Assembly: GCA_947650365.1 (NCBI GenBank)
Contig: CANTAL010000102.1
Span: forward strand, 62,001-126,000
From: Chamaelirium japonicum
Taxonomy: Eukaryota > Streptophyta > Magnoliopsida > Liliales > Melanthiaceae
Reading direction: 5' to 3'
DNA length: 64,000 nucleotides
The notes under the pieces are model-generated. The model was not told the DNA's origin and did no database searches. It saw only the letters and a program-made list of their open reading frames with translations. Positions 41,570 to 55,544 of the stretch are shown here, piece by piece (position 1 is the stretch's first letter; each line of letters starts with the position of its first letter). The translations under genes were made by a program, and so were the position numbers.

Positions 41570-43320
41570 CAAATGGATCGTACGAATGAATTAAAATGGA
41601 TCGTATGAATGAATTAGAATGGATCGTGCGAATGAAATAGAATGGATCGTACGTATGAATTAGAATGGATTGTGCGAATGAATTAGAATGGATACATTCT
41701 TGCGAATGAATTAGAACGGATCATATGAATGAATTAGATTGGATCGTATGAATGAATTAGAATGGGTCGTACGTATGAATTAGAATAGGTTGTGTGAATG
41801 AATTAGAATAGATCGTACGAATGAATTAGAATGGATACATTCGTGCGAATGAATTAGAATAGATCGTACGAATGAATTAGAATAGATCGTATGAATGAAT
41901 TCGAATGGATCGTACGAATGAATTAGAATGGATACATTCGTGTGAATGAATTAGAATGGATCATACGAAGGAATTAGGGTGGATCGTACGAATGAATTAG
42001 AACGGATACATTCGTGCGAAAGAATTAGAATGGATTGTATGAATGAATTAGAATGGATCGTATGAATGAATTAGAATGGATTGTGCAAATGAATTAGAAT
42101 GGATCGTATGAATGAATTAGAATGGATCGTGCGAATGGATTAGAATGGATCGTACGAATGAATTAGAATGGATACATTCGTGCGAATGAATTAGAATCGA
42201 TCGTACGAATGAGTACGAATGGATCGTACGAATGAAATAGAATGGATCGTAAGAATGAATTAGAATGGATCATGCTAATGAATTAGAATGGATCGTACGA
42301 ACGAATTAGAATAGATTGTTCGAATGAATTCGAATGGATTGTACGAATGAATTAGAATGGTTCGTATGAATGAATTAGAATGGATCGTGCGAATGAATTA
42401 GAATGGATCGTACGAATGAATTAGAATGGATACATTCGTGCGAATGAATTAAAATGGATAGTACAAATGAGTTAGAATAGATCGTACGAATAAAATAGAA
42501 TAGATCGTACGAATGAATTAGAATAGATCGTGCTAATGAATTAGAAGGGATCGTACGAATGAATTAGTATAGATTGTGCGAATGAATTCATTCGTGCGAA
42601 TGAATTAGAATGGATCGTATGAATGAATTAGAATGGATCATATGAATGAATTAGATTGGATCGTATGAATAAATTCGAATGGATCGTACGAATGAATTAG
42701 AATGAATACATTCGTGCGAATGAATTAGAATGGATCGTACGAATAAAATAGAATGTATCCATTCTAATTCTAATTCATTCATAGAATGGATCGTACGAAG
42801 GAATTAGAATGGATCGTACGAATGTATTAGAATGGATCATACGAATGAATTAGAATGGATACATTCGTGCGAATGAATTAGAATGGATCGTACGAATGAG
42901 TAAGAATGGATCGTACGAATGAAATAGAATTGATCGTACGAATGAATTAGAATGGATCGTGCGAATGAATTAGATTGGATCGTGCAAATGAATTAGAATG
43001 GATCGTACGAATGAATTAGAATGGATACTTTATGCGAATGAATTAGAATGGATCGTATGAATGAATTAGAATGGATCGTATGAATGAATTCGAATGGATC
43101 GTACGAATGAATTAGAATAGATCGTGCGAATAAATTAGAATAGATCATACGAATGAATTAGAATGGATCGTATGAATGAATTAGAATGGATCGTGCGGAT
43201 GAATTAGAATGGTTCGTACGAATGAATTAGAATGGATACATTCGTGCGAATGAATTAGAAGGGATTGTACGAATGAGTAAGAATGTATCGTAAGAATAAA
43301 ATAGAATGGATCGTACGAAT
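41570..43320 (+). repeat. Plus-sense block with micro-inversion, unit B
   Basis: Counterpart of 26,398-28,057, about 90 bp longer because four extra monomers lie near 43.1 kb. The micro-inversion is at about 42,756-42,782, and a truncated monomer (gcgaatgaattcattcg) is near 42,580. A 28-mer is degraded to ggatactttatgcg near 43,024. Confidence 0.87.
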
Positions 43321-45604
43321 GTATCCATTCTATTTCATTCGTACAATCCCTTTTACTCATTCGTACGATCCATTCTAATTCATTCGCACGAATGTATCCA
43401 TTCTAATTTATTCGTACGATCCAATCTAATTCATTCGCATGATCCATTCTAATTCATTCATACGATCCATTCTAATTCATTCATACGATCCATTCTAATT
43501 CATTCGCACGAATGTATCCATTCTAATTCATTCGTACGATCCATTCTAATTCATTCGCACGATCCATTCTAATCTATTTGTACGATCCATTCTAATTCAT
43601 TCGCACAATCTTTTCTAATTCATTCGTATGATCTATTCTAATTCATTAGCACGATACATTCTAATTTATTCATATGATCCATTCTATTTCATTCGTATCA
43701 TCCATTCTTACTCATTCATACGATCCATTCGAATTCATTCGTACAATCCATTCTAATTCATTCGCACAATCTATTCTAATTCATTCATACGATCCATTCT
43801 AATTTATTAGTACGATCCATTCTAATTCATTTATACGATCCATTCTATTTCATTCGTACGATCCATTCTTACTTATTCGTACGATCCATTCTAATTCATT
43901 CGCAGGAATGTATCCATTCTAATTCATTCGCACGATCCATTCTAATTCATTCATACGATCCATTCTATTTCATTCGCACGATCCATTCTAATTCATTCGC
44001 ACGATCCATTCTAATTCATTCATACGATCCATTCTAATTCATTCATATAATCCATTCTAATTCTTTCGCACGAATGTATCCATTCTAATTCATTTGTATA
44101 ATCCACCCTAATTCCTTCGTATGATCCATTCTAATTCATTCGCACGAATATATCCATTCTAATTCATTCGTACGATCCATTCTAATTCATTCATATGATC
44201 CATTCTAATTCATTCATACGATCCATTCTAATTAATTCACACAAATGTATCCATTCTAATTCATTCGTACGATCCATTCTAATTCATTCACACAATCTAC
44301 TCTAATTCATTCGTATGATCCATTCTAATTCATTTGTACGATCCATTCTAATTCCTTCGTACGATCCATTCTATTTCATTCGTATGATCCATTCTAATTC
44401 CTTCGTACGATCCATTCTAATTCATTCCCATGAATGTATCCATTCTAATTCATACGTACGATCCATTCTAATTCATTCATACGATCCAATCTAATTCATT
44501 CATACGATCCATTCTAATTCATTCACACGAATGTATCCATTCTAATTCATTCGCACGATCCTTTCTAATTCATTCGTATGATCCATTCTAATTCATTCGC
44601 ACGATCCATTCTAATTCATTCATACGATCCATTCCAATTCATTCGTACGATCCATTCTAATTCATTCGTATAATTTTTTCTAATTCATTCATACGATCCA
44701 TTCTAATTCATTAGCACGATCCATTCTGATTTATTCGTACGATCCATTCTATTTCATTTGTACGATCCATTCTTACTTATTCGTACGATCCATTCTAATT
44801 CATTCGCACGAATGTATCTATTCTAATTCATTCATATGATCCATTCTAATTCATTCGCACGATCCATTCTAATTCATTCATACGATCCAGTCTAATTCAT
44901 TCGTACGATCCATTCTAATTCATTCGCTTAATTTATTCTAATTCATTCGTATGATCTATTCTAATTCATTAGAAAGATCCATTCTAATTCATTCGTACGA
45001 TCCATTTTATTTCATTCGTACGATCCATTTTTACTCATTCATACGATCCATTCTAATTCATTCGCACGAATGTATCCATTATAATTCATTCGTACGATCC
45101 ATTCTAATTCATTCGCACGATCAATTCTAATTCATTCATACGATCCATTCTAATTCATTCGTACGATCCATTCTAATTCATTCATACGATCCATTCTAAT
45201 TCATTCGTATGATCCATTCTAATTCATTCGTACGATCCATTCTAATTCATTCATACGATCCATTCTAATTCATTCAAATGATCCATTCTAATTCATTCGC
45301 ACGAATGTATCCATCCTTATTCATTCTTACTATCCATTCTAATTCATTCGCACAATCTATTCTAATTCATTCGTACGATCCATTCTAATTCATTCGCACG
45401 ATCCATTCTAATTCATTCATACAATCCATTCTAATTCTTTTGCACGAATGTAACCATCCTAATTCATTCGTACGATCCATTCTAATTCCTTCGTACGATC
45501 CATTCTAATTCCTTTGTACGATCCATTTTATTTCATTCGTATGATCCATTCTAATTCCTTTGTACGATCCATTCTAATTCATTCCCATGAATGTATCCAT
45601 TCTA
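43321..45604 (-). repeat. Minus-sense block of 2.28 kb, unit B
   Basis: Counterpart of 28,058-30,409, carrying the same order of complements. It ends at the second ctatag junction, where the palindrome core attctatagaat (45,599-45,610) is intact but one outer base has changed. Confidence 0.9.
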
Positions 45605-46513
45605 TAGAATAGATCGTACGAATGAATTATAATGGATCGTATGAATGAATTAGAATGGATCATGCGAATGAATTAGCATGGATCGTACGAATGAATTAGA
45701 ATGGATACATTCGTGCGAATGAATTAGAATGGATCGTACGAATGAGTAAGAATGGATCGCACGAATGAAATAGAATGGATCGTACGAATGAACTAGAATG
45801 GATCGTGCTAATGAATTAGAATTGATCGTACGAATGAATTAGAATAGATTGTGCGAATGATGAATTAGAATGGATCGTGTGAATGAATTAGATTGGATCG
45901 TGCGAATGAATTAGAATGGACCGTACGAATGAATTAGAATGGATACATTCGTGCGAATGAATTAGAATGGATCGTATAAATGAATTAGAATGGATCGTAT
46001 GAATGAATTCGAATGGATCGTACGAAGAAATTAGAATGGATCGTACGAATGAATTAGAATGGATACATTCGTGCGAAAGATTTAGAATGGATTGTATGAA
46101 TGAATTAGAATGGATCGTACGAATGAATTAGAATGGATATATTCGTGCGAATGAATTAGAATGGATCGTATGAATGAATTAGAATGGATCGTGCGAATGA
46201 ATTAGAATGGATCGTATGAATGAATTAGAATGGATCGTGCGAATGAATTAGTATGGATCGTACGAATGAATTAGAATGGATCGTACGAATGTGTAAGAAT
46301 GGATCGTACGAATAAATTAGAATGGATCGTATGAATGAATTAGATTGCATCGAAATGGATCGTACGAATGAATTTGAATGGATACATTCGTTTGATTGAA
46401 TTAGAATGGATCGTATGAATGAATTAGAATGGATCGTATGAATAAATTCGAATGGATCGTATAAATGAATTAGAATGGATACATTCGTGCGAATGAATTA
46501 GAATGGATCATAC
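45605..46513 (+). repeat. Plus-sense block opening macro-unit C
   Basis: The first 480 bp match 30,410-30,880, and the whole block matches 62,730-63,482. It contains a truncated joint gattgcatcgaaatggatcg near 46,350 and ends abruptly at gatcatactccttcg, where the strand flips. Confidence 0.87.
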
Positions 46514-46804
46514 TCCTTCGTACGATCCATTCTAATTCTTTCGCATGAATGTATCCACTCAAATTTATTCGTACGATCCATTCTAATTCATTCACACAAT
46601 CTATTCTAATTCATTCGTACGATCCATTCTAATTCATTAGCACGATCCATTCTAATTCATTAGCACGATCCATTCTATTTCATTCGTACGATCCATTCTT
46701 ACTCATTCGTACGATCCATTCTAATTCATTCGCACAAATGTATCCATTCTAATTCATTTGTTTGATCCATTCTAATTCATTCGCATGATCCATTCTAATT
46801 CATT
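46514..46804 (-). repeat. 291-bp minus-sense block
   Basis: Minus-sense monomers from ccttcgtacgatcc to ctaattcattgagtaag, where the array flips back. The same block is at 63,483-63,784, with the entry flip reading catacaccttcg there instead of catactccttcg. Confidence 0.9.
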
Positions 46805-48009
46805 GAGTAAGAATTGATCGTACGAATGAAATAGAATTGATCGTACGAATGAATTAGAATCGATCGTGCTAATGAATTAGAATGGATCATACGAATGAAG
46901 TAGAATTAGAATGGATCGTACGAATGAGTAAGAATGGATCGTACGAATGAAATAGAATGGATCGTACGAATGAATTAGAATGGATCGTGCTAATGAATTA
47001 GAATGGATCGTACGAATGAATTAGAATAGATTGTGCGAATGAATAAGAATGGATCGTACAAATGAATTAGAATGATCGTTTGAATGAATTAGAATGGATC
47101 GTGCGAATGAATTGGAATGGATCGTATGAATGAATTAGAATTGATCATACGAAGGAATTAGGGTGGATCGTACGGATGAATTAGAATGGATACATTCGTG
47201 CGAAAGAATTAGAATGGATTGTATGAATGAATTAGAATGGATCGTATGAATGAATTAAAATGGATCGTGCGAATGAATTAGAATGGATCATACGAATGAA
47301 TTAGAATGGATCGTATGAATGAATTAGAATTGATCGTGCGAATGAATTAGAATGGATCGTGCGAATGAATTAGAATGGATACATTCGTGCGAATGAATTA
47401 GAATAGATCGTACGAATGAGTAAGAATGGATAGTATGAAAGAAATAGAATGGATCGTATGAATGAATTAGAATGGATCGTGCTAATGAATTAGATTGGAT
47501 CATACTAATGAATTAGAATAGATTGTGCGAATGAATTAGAATGGATCGTGCGAATGAAATAGAATGGATCGTACGAATGAATTAGAATGGATCGTGCTAA
47601 TGAATTCGAATGGATCGTACAAATGAATTAGAATAGATCGTACGAATGAATGGATCGTACGAATGAATTAGAATGGATCGTATGAATCAATTAGAATGGA
47701 TCATGCGAATGAATTAGAATGGATCGTATGAATGAATTAGAATTGATCGTGCGAATGAATTAGATTGGATCGTCCGAATGAATTAGAATGGATCTTACGA
47801 ATAAATTAGAATAGATACATTCGTGCGAATGAATTAGAATGGATCGTATGAATGAATTAGAATGAATCATTTGAATGAATTCGAATGGATTGTACGTATG
47901 AATTAGAATGGATCGTACGAATAAATTATAATGGATCATATGAATGAATTAGAATGGATCGTGCGAATGAATTAAAATGGATCGTGCGAATGAATTAGAA
48001 TGAATTCGT
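46805..48009 (+). repeat. Plus-sense block in unit C
   Basis: Begins gagtaagaattgatcg. A 6-bp duplication gives tagaattagaatgg at 46,901 (and at 63,881, exactly 16,980 bp on). A truncated joint cgaatgaatggatcg is near 47,645. The block ends in gaattcgtacgtacgatcc, where gtacgtac is the flip point. Confidence 0.87.
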
Positions 48010-49449
48010 ACGTACGATCCATTCTTATTCATTCACATGATCCATTCTAATTCGTACGATCTATTCTAATTCATTCGCACGAATATATCCATTCTAATTC
48101 ATTCGTACGATCCATTCTAATTCATTCGCACGAACCATTCTAATTCATTCATACGATCCATTCTAATTCATTTGTACTCATTCGTACGATCCATTCTAAT
48201 TCATTCATACGATCCATTCTAATTCCTAATACATTCATACATACGATCCATTCTAGATTGTGCGAATTAATTCTTTCGCACGAATGTCTCCATTCTAATT
48301 CATTCATACGATCCATTCTAATTCATTCATACAATCCATTCTAATTCTTTCGCACGAATGTATCTATTCTAATTCATTCGTACGATCCACCCTAATTCCT
48401 TCGTATAATCCATTCAAATTCATTCGCACGAACGTATCCATTCTTATTCATTCGTACGATCCATTTGAATTCATTCATACGATCCATTTGAATTCATTCA
48501 TACGATCCATTCTAATTCCTAATACATTCTAATTCATTCGTATGATCCATTCGAATTCATTCATACGATCCATTCTAATTCATTCGCACGATCCATTCTA
48601 ATTTATTCGTACGATCCATTCTAATTCATTCGCACGATCCATTCTAATTCATTCATACGATCCATTCTAATTCATTCGTACGATCCATTCTAATTCATTC
48701 GCACAATCCATTCTAATTCATTCATACGATCCATTATAATTCATTCACACAATCCATTCTAATTCTTTCGCACGAATATATCCATTCTAATTCATTCGTA
48801 CGATCCAGCCTAATTCCTTCATATCATCCATTCTAATTCATTCGCACGAATGTATCCATTCTAATTCATTCGTACGATCCATTCGAATTCATTCATACGA
48901 TCTATTCTATTTCATTCATACGATCCATTCTAATTCATTCATACGATCCATTCTAATTCATTCGCATGAATGTATTCATTCGCACAATCTATTCTAATTC
49001 ATTCGTACGATCCATTCTAATTCATTAGCATGATCCATTCTAATTCATTCGTATGATCCATTCTATTTCATTCGTCCGATCCATTCTTACTCATTCGTAC
49101 AATCCATTCTAATTCATTCGCACGAATGTATCCATTCTAATTCATTCGTACGATCCAATCAAATTCATTCATACGATCCATTCTAATTCATTCGTACAAT
49201 CCATTCTAATTCATTCACACAATCTATTCTAATTCATTCGTACGATCCATTCTAATTCATTAGCACGATCCATTCTAATTCATTCGTACGATCCATTCTG
49301 TTTCATTCGTACGATACATTCTTACTCATTCGTACGATCCATTCTAATTCATTCGCACGAATGTATCCATTCTAATTCATTCGTACGATCCATTCTAATT
49401 CATTCGCATGATCCATTCTAATTCATTCATCAGATCCATTCTAATTCAT

Positions 49450-49587
49450 TTGTACGATCCATTCTAATTCATTCACACGATCCATTCTAATTCATTCATT
49501 CGATCCATTCTAATTCATTTGTACGATCCATTCTAATTCATTCACACGATCCATTCTAATTCATTCATACGATCCATTCTAATTCAT
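49450..49587 (-). repeat. 69-bp tandem doublet (three monomers)
   Basis: The run ttgtacgatcc, cacacgatcc, cat-cgatcc is repeated at 49,450 and 49,519, exactly 69 bp apart. The copies are almost identical, suggesting a recent slip of three monomers. Confidence 0.82.
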
Positions 49588-49780
49588 TCGTACGATCCAC
49601 CCTAATTCCTTCGTATGATCCATTCTAATTCATTCGCTCGAATGTATCCATTCTAATTCATTCATACGATCTATTCGAATTCATTCATACGATCCATTCT
49701 AATTCATTCGCACGATCCATTCTAATTTATTCGTACGATCCATTCTAATTCATTCGCACGATCCATTCTAATTCATTCAT

Positions 49781-49928
49781 ACGACCCATTCTAATCCATT
49801 CATACAATCCATTCTAATTCTTTCGCACGAATGTATCCATTCTAATTCATTCATACGACCCATTCTAATCCATTCATACAATCCATTCTAATTCATTCGC
49901 ATGAATGTATCCATTCTAATTCATTCGT
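49781..49928 (-). repeat. 74-bp tandem doublet (two 23-mers plus one 28-mer)
   Basis: The rare pair acgacccattctaatcc and attcatacaatcc occurs at 49,781 and 49,855. The 74-bp spacing equals 23+23+28, so this is an in-register expansion. Confidence 0.82.
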
Positions 49929-50702
49929 ACGATCCATTCGAATTCATTCATACGATCCATTCTAATTCATTCATACAATCCATTCTAATTCATTCGCACG
50001 AATGTACCTATTCTAATTCATTCGTACGATCTATTCTAATTCACTTGCATGATCCAATCTAATTCATTTGCACGATCCATTCTAATTCATTCGTACGATC
50101 CATTCTATTTCATTCGTACGATCCATTCTTACTCATTCGTACGATCCATTCTAATTCATTTGCACGAATGTATCCTCATTCGCATGATCCATTCTAATTC
50201 ATTTGCACGATCCATTCTAATTCATTCATACAATCCATTTTAATTCTTTTACACGAATGTATCAATTCTAATTCATTCGTACGATCCTTTCTAATTCCTT
50301 CGTACGATCCATTCTAATTCCTTCGTAAGATCCATTCTATTTCATTCGTATGATCCATTCTAATTCCTTCGTACGATCCATTCTAATTCATTCCCATGAA
50401 TGTATCCATACTAATTCATACGTACAATCCATTCTAATTAATTCATACGATCCAATCTAAATCATTCATACGATCCATTCTAATTCATTCATACGATCCA
50501 TTCTAATTCATTCATACGATACATTCCCACGAATGTATCCATTCTAATTCATTCGTACGATCCATTCTAATTCATTTGCACAATCTATTCTAATTCATTC
50601 GTACGATCCATTCTAATTCATTCGCACGATCCATTCTAATTCCTTCGTACGATCCATTCTAATTCCTTCGTATGATCCATTCTAATTCATTCCCATGAAT
50701 GT

Positions 50703-50722
50703 ATCCATTCTATAGAATGGAT
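50703..50722. repeat. 20-bp perfect palindrome (ctatag junction 3)
   Basis: Same perfect palindrome and cattcccatgaatgt upstream context as the junction at 30,400. It forms the left end of the segment that is an inverted copy of unit A sequence. Confidence 0.92.
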
Positions 50723-52700
50723 CGTGCGAATGAATTAGAATGAATTGTATGAATGAATTAGACTGGATCGTGCGAATGAATTAGAATGGATCGTACAAAT
50801 GAATTAGAATGGATATATTCGTCTGAATGAATTAGAATGGATCGTATGAATGAATTAGAATGGATCGTGCGAATGAATTAGAATGGATCGTACGAATGAA
50901 TTAGAATGGATACATTCGTGCGAATGAATTAGAATGGATCGTACGAATGAGTAAGAATGGATCGTACGAATGAAATAGGATGGATACATTCGTACGATCC
51001 ATTCTATTTCATTCGTACGATCCATTCATACTCATTCGTACGATCCATTCTAATTCATTCGCATGAATGTATCCAATCTAATTTATTCGTACGATCCATT
51101 CTAATTCATTCGCACGATCCATTCTAATTTATTCATACGATCCATTATAATTCATTCGTACGATCCATTCTAATTCATTCGCACGATCCATTTTAATTCA
51201 GTCGTACGATCCATTCGAATTCATTCATACGATCCATTATAATTCATTCATACGATCCATTCTAATTTATTCGTACGAATGTATCCATTCTAATTCATTC
51301 GTATGATCCATTCTAATTCATTCGCACGATCCAATCTAATTCATTTGCACGATCCATTCTAGTTCATTCGTACGATCCATTCTATTTCATTCATACGATC
51401 CATTCTTACTCATTCGTACGATCCATTCTAACTTATTCGCACGAATGTATCCATTCTAATTCATTCGTATGATCCATTCTAATACATTCGTACGATCTAT
51501 TCTAATTCCTTCGTACGATCCATTCTATGAATGAATTAGAATTAGAATGGATACATTCTATTTCATTCGTACGATCCATTCTAATTTATTCGCACGAATG
51601 TATCCATTCTAATACATTCGTACGATCCATTCGAATTCATTCATACGATCCATTCTAATTCACTCATACGATCCATTCTAATTCATTCATACTATCCATT
51701 CTAATTCATTCATACGATCCATTCTAATTCATTCGCACGAATGTATTCACTCGCACAATCTATTCTAATTCATTCGTACGATCCATTCTGATTCATTACC
51801 ATGATCCATTCTAATTCATTCGTACGATCCATTCTATTTCATTCATACGATCCATTCTTACTCATTCGTACAATCCATTCTAATTCATTCGCACGAAGGT
51901 AACCATTCTAATTCATTCGTACGATCCATTCTAATTCATTTGCACGATCCATTCTAATTCATTCATACGATCCATTTTAATTCATTCGTACGATCCATTC
52001 TAATTCATTCGCACAATCTATTCTAATTCATTCGTACGATCCATTCTAATTCATTAGCACGATCCATTCTAATTCATTCGTACGATCCATTCTATTTCAT
52101 TCGTACGAGCCATTCTTACTCATTTGTACGATCCATTCTAATTCATTCGCACGAATGTATCCATTATAATTCATTCGTACGATCCATTCTAATTCATTCG
52201 CACGATCCATTCTAATTTATTCATAAGATCCATTCTAATTCATTCGTACGATCCATTCTAATTTATTCGTATGATCCTTTCTAATTCATTCGCATGATCC
52301 ATTCTAATTCATTCATACGATTCATTCTAATTCATTCATACAATCCATTCTAATTCTTTTCGCACGATTGTATCCATTCTAATTCATTCGTACGATCCAC
52401 CCTAATTCCTTCGTTTGATCCATTCTGATTCATTCGCACGAATGTATCTATTCTAATTCATTCGTACGATCCATTCGAATTCATTCATATGATCCATTCT
52501 AATTCATTCATACGATCCATTCTAATTCATTCGCACGAATGTATCCATTCTAATTCATTCGTACGATCCATTCTAATTCATTTGCTAAATCTATTCTAAT
52601 TCATTCGTACGATCCATTCTAATTCATTTGTACGATCCATTCTATTTCCATCGTATGATCCATTCTATTTCATTCGTATGATCCATTCTAATTCCTTCGT
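50713..52700. repeat. Inverted copy of 26.3-28.3 kb (and 41.5-43.6 kb)
   Basis: The reverse complement of this segment reproduces, in order, the flip at 28,057 (here about 50,987), the micro-inversion at 27,560-27,588 (here 51,527-51,553), the truncated monomer gattgtgcgaatgaatacat at 27,382 (here its complement near 51,743) and the agggtgg landmark at 26,805 (here ccaccct near 52,397). Plus sense to about 50,986, then minus. The far edge is approximate. Confidence 0.8.
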
Positions 52701-55544
52701 ACGATCCATTCTAATTCATTCCCATGAATGTATCCATTCTAATTCATACATACGATCCATTCTAATTCATTCATATGATGCAATCTAATTCATTCATACG
52801 ATCCATTTTAATTCATTCTCACAAATGTATCTATTCTAATTCATTCGCATGATCCATTCTAATTCATTCGTACGATCCATTCTAATTCATTAGCACGATC
52901 CATTCTAATTCATTCATACGATCCATTCTAATTCATTTGTACGATCCATTCTAATTCATTCGCACAATCTATTCTAATTCATTCGTACTATCCATTCTAA
53001 TTCATTTGCACGACCCATTCTAATTCATTCGTACGATCTATTCTATTTCATTCGTAAGATCCATTCTTACTCTTCGTACGATCCATTCTAATTCATTCGC
53101 ACGAATGTATCCATTCGTACAATCCATTCTAATTCATTAATACGATCCATTCTAATTCATTCGCACGAATGTATCCATTCTAATTCATTCGCACGATCCA
53201 TTCTAATTCATTCGTACGATCCATTCTAATTCATTTGCAAGATCCATTCTAATTCATTCATACGATCCATTCTAATTCATTCGTACGATCCATTCTAATT
53301 CATTCGCATAATCTATTCTAATTAATTCGTACTATCCATTCTAATTCATTAGCACGATCCATTCTAATTCATTTGTACGATCTATTCTATTTCATTTGTA
53401 CGATCCATTCTTACTCATTCGTACGATCCATTCTAATTCATTCGCACGAATGTATCCATTCTAATTCATTCATACGTTCCATTCTAATTCATTCGCACGA
53501 TCCATTCTAATTCATTCGTACGATCCATTCTAATTCATTCGCACGATCCATTCTAATTCATTCATACGATCCATGCTAATTCATTTATTCAATCCATTCT
53601 AATTCATTTATACGATCCACCCTAATTCCTTCGTATGATCCATTCTAATTCATTCGCACGAATGTATCCATTCTAATTCATTCGTACGATCCATTTGACT
53701 TCATTCATACAATCCAATCTAATTCATTCGGACGATCCATTCTAATTCATTAATACGATCCATTCTAATTCATTCGTACGATCCATTATAATTCATTCGC
53801 ACAATCCATTCTAATTCATTCATACGATCCATTCTAATTCATTCATACAATCTATTCTAATTCTTTCGTACGAATGTATCCATTCTAATTCATTCGTACG
53901 ATCCACCCTAATTCCTTTGTATGATCCATTCTAATTCATTCGCACGAATGTATCCATTCTAATTCATTCGTACGATCCATTCGAATTCATTCATACGATC
54001 CATTCTAATTAATTTGTACGATCCATTCTAATTCATTCGCATAATCTATTCTAATTCATTCGTACTATCCATTCTAATTCATTTGCACGATCCATTCTAA
54101 TTCATTCGTACGATCCATTCTATTTCATTCGTACGATCTATTCTTACTCATTCGTACGATCCATTCTAATTCATTCGCACTAATGTATCCATTCTAATCC
54201 ATTCGTACGATCCATTCTAATTCATTCATACGATCCATTCTAATTCATTCGCACGAATGTATCCATTCTAATTCATTCGCACGATCCATTCTAATTCATT
54301 CGTACGATCCATTCTAATTCATTTGCAAGATCCATTCTAATTCATTCATACGATCCATTCTAATTCATTCGTACGATCCATTCTAATTAATTCGCATAAT
54401 CTATTCCAATTAATTCGTACTATCCATTCTAATTCATTAGCACGATCCATTCTAATTCATTTGTACGATCTATTCCATTTCATTTGTACGATCCATTCTT
54501 ACTCATTCGTACGATCCATTCTAATTCATTCGCACGAATGTATCCATTGTAATTCATTCATACGTTCCATTCTAATTCATTCGCGTAATCCATTATAATT
54601 CATTCATACGATCCATTCTAATTCATTTGTACGATCCATTCTAATTCATTCGCACGATCCATTCAAATTCATTCATACGATCCAATCTAATTCATTTATT
54701 CAATCCATTCTAATTCATTTATACGATCCACCCTAATTCCTTCGTATGATCCATTCTAATTCATTCGCACGAATGTATCCATTCTAATTCATTCGTACGA
54801 TCCATTTGAATTCATTCATACAATCCAATCTAATTCATTCGGACGATCCATTCTTATTCATTAATACGATCCATTCTAATTCATTCGTACGATTCATTCT
54901 AATTCATTCGCACAATCCATTCTAATTCATTCATACGATCCATTCTAATTCATTCATACAATCCATTCTAATTCTTTCGTACGAATGTATCCATTCTACT
55001 TCATTCGTACGATCCACCCTAATTCCTTTGTATGATCCATTCTAATTCATTCGCACGAATGTATCCATTCTAATTCATTCGTACGATCCATTCGAATTCA
55101 TTCATATGATCCATTCTAATTCATTTGCACGATCCATTCTAATTCATTCATACAATCCATTCTAATTCTTTTGCACGAATGTATCCATTCTAATTCATTC
55201 GTACGATCCATTCTTACACATTCGAACGATCCATTCTATTTCATTCGTACGATCCATTCGAATTATTTGATACGATCCATCCTAATTCATTCATACAATC
55301 CATTCTAATTCATTCGCAAGAATGTATCCATTCTAATTCATTCATACGATCCATTCTAATTCATTCGCACGATCCAATCTAATTCATTCGCACGATCCAT
55401 TCTAATTCATTCGTACGATCCATTCTAATTCGTTTGCATGAATGTATCCATTCTAATTCATTCGTACGATCCATTCCAATTTATTCGCACGATCTATTCT
55501 AATTCATTCATACGATCCATTCTAATTCATTCGCACAATCTATT
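50987..55544 (-). repeat. Minus-sense block of 4.56 kb
   Basis: The longest minus-sense run, broken only by the 27-bp plus insert at 51,527-51,553. The second half is dominated by the 1.1-kb doublet. It ends in cgcacaatctatt, directly against the non-satellite spacer. Confidence 0.92.
52960..55165 (-). repeat. 1.1-kb tandem doublet
   Basis: The copies are about 52,960-54,050 and 54,051-55,165. Landmarks: ttgcaagatcc at 53,235 and 54,323 (offset 1,088), cggacgatcc at 53,729 and 54,840 (1,111), and ccaccctaattcctttg at 53,903 and 55,014 (1,111). The offset grows by exactly 23 bp, that is, one added monomer in copy 2. Very rare variants such as gtactatcc, atacgttcc and cggacg are shared, so the event is young. 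Confidence 0.87.

Larger units (their letters stand above)
30881..46110. repeat. Macro-unit B (about 15.2 kb), direct duplicate of unit A
   Basis: This is the second head-to-tail copy of unit A. It is plus sense to 40,364 and then has the same succession of minus and plus blocks as A. It carries an extra segment of about 2 kb at about 33.33-35.31 kb and about 0.25 kb more near 39.1-39.36 kb. The two units differ by scattered substitutions and single-monomer indels, so the duplication is not brand new, yet long-range order is fully kept. Confidence 0.85.
48010..50712 (-). repeat. Minus-sense block of 2.7 kb
   Basis: Includes a 15-bp plus-sense insert at about 48,255-48,269, two abnormal attcctaatacattc joints near 48,227 and 48,511, the 69-bp doublet at 49.45 kb and the 74-bp doublet at 49.78 kb. 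The complement of the truncated-monomer marker is near 48,971. It ends at the third ctatag junction. Confidence 0.88.
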
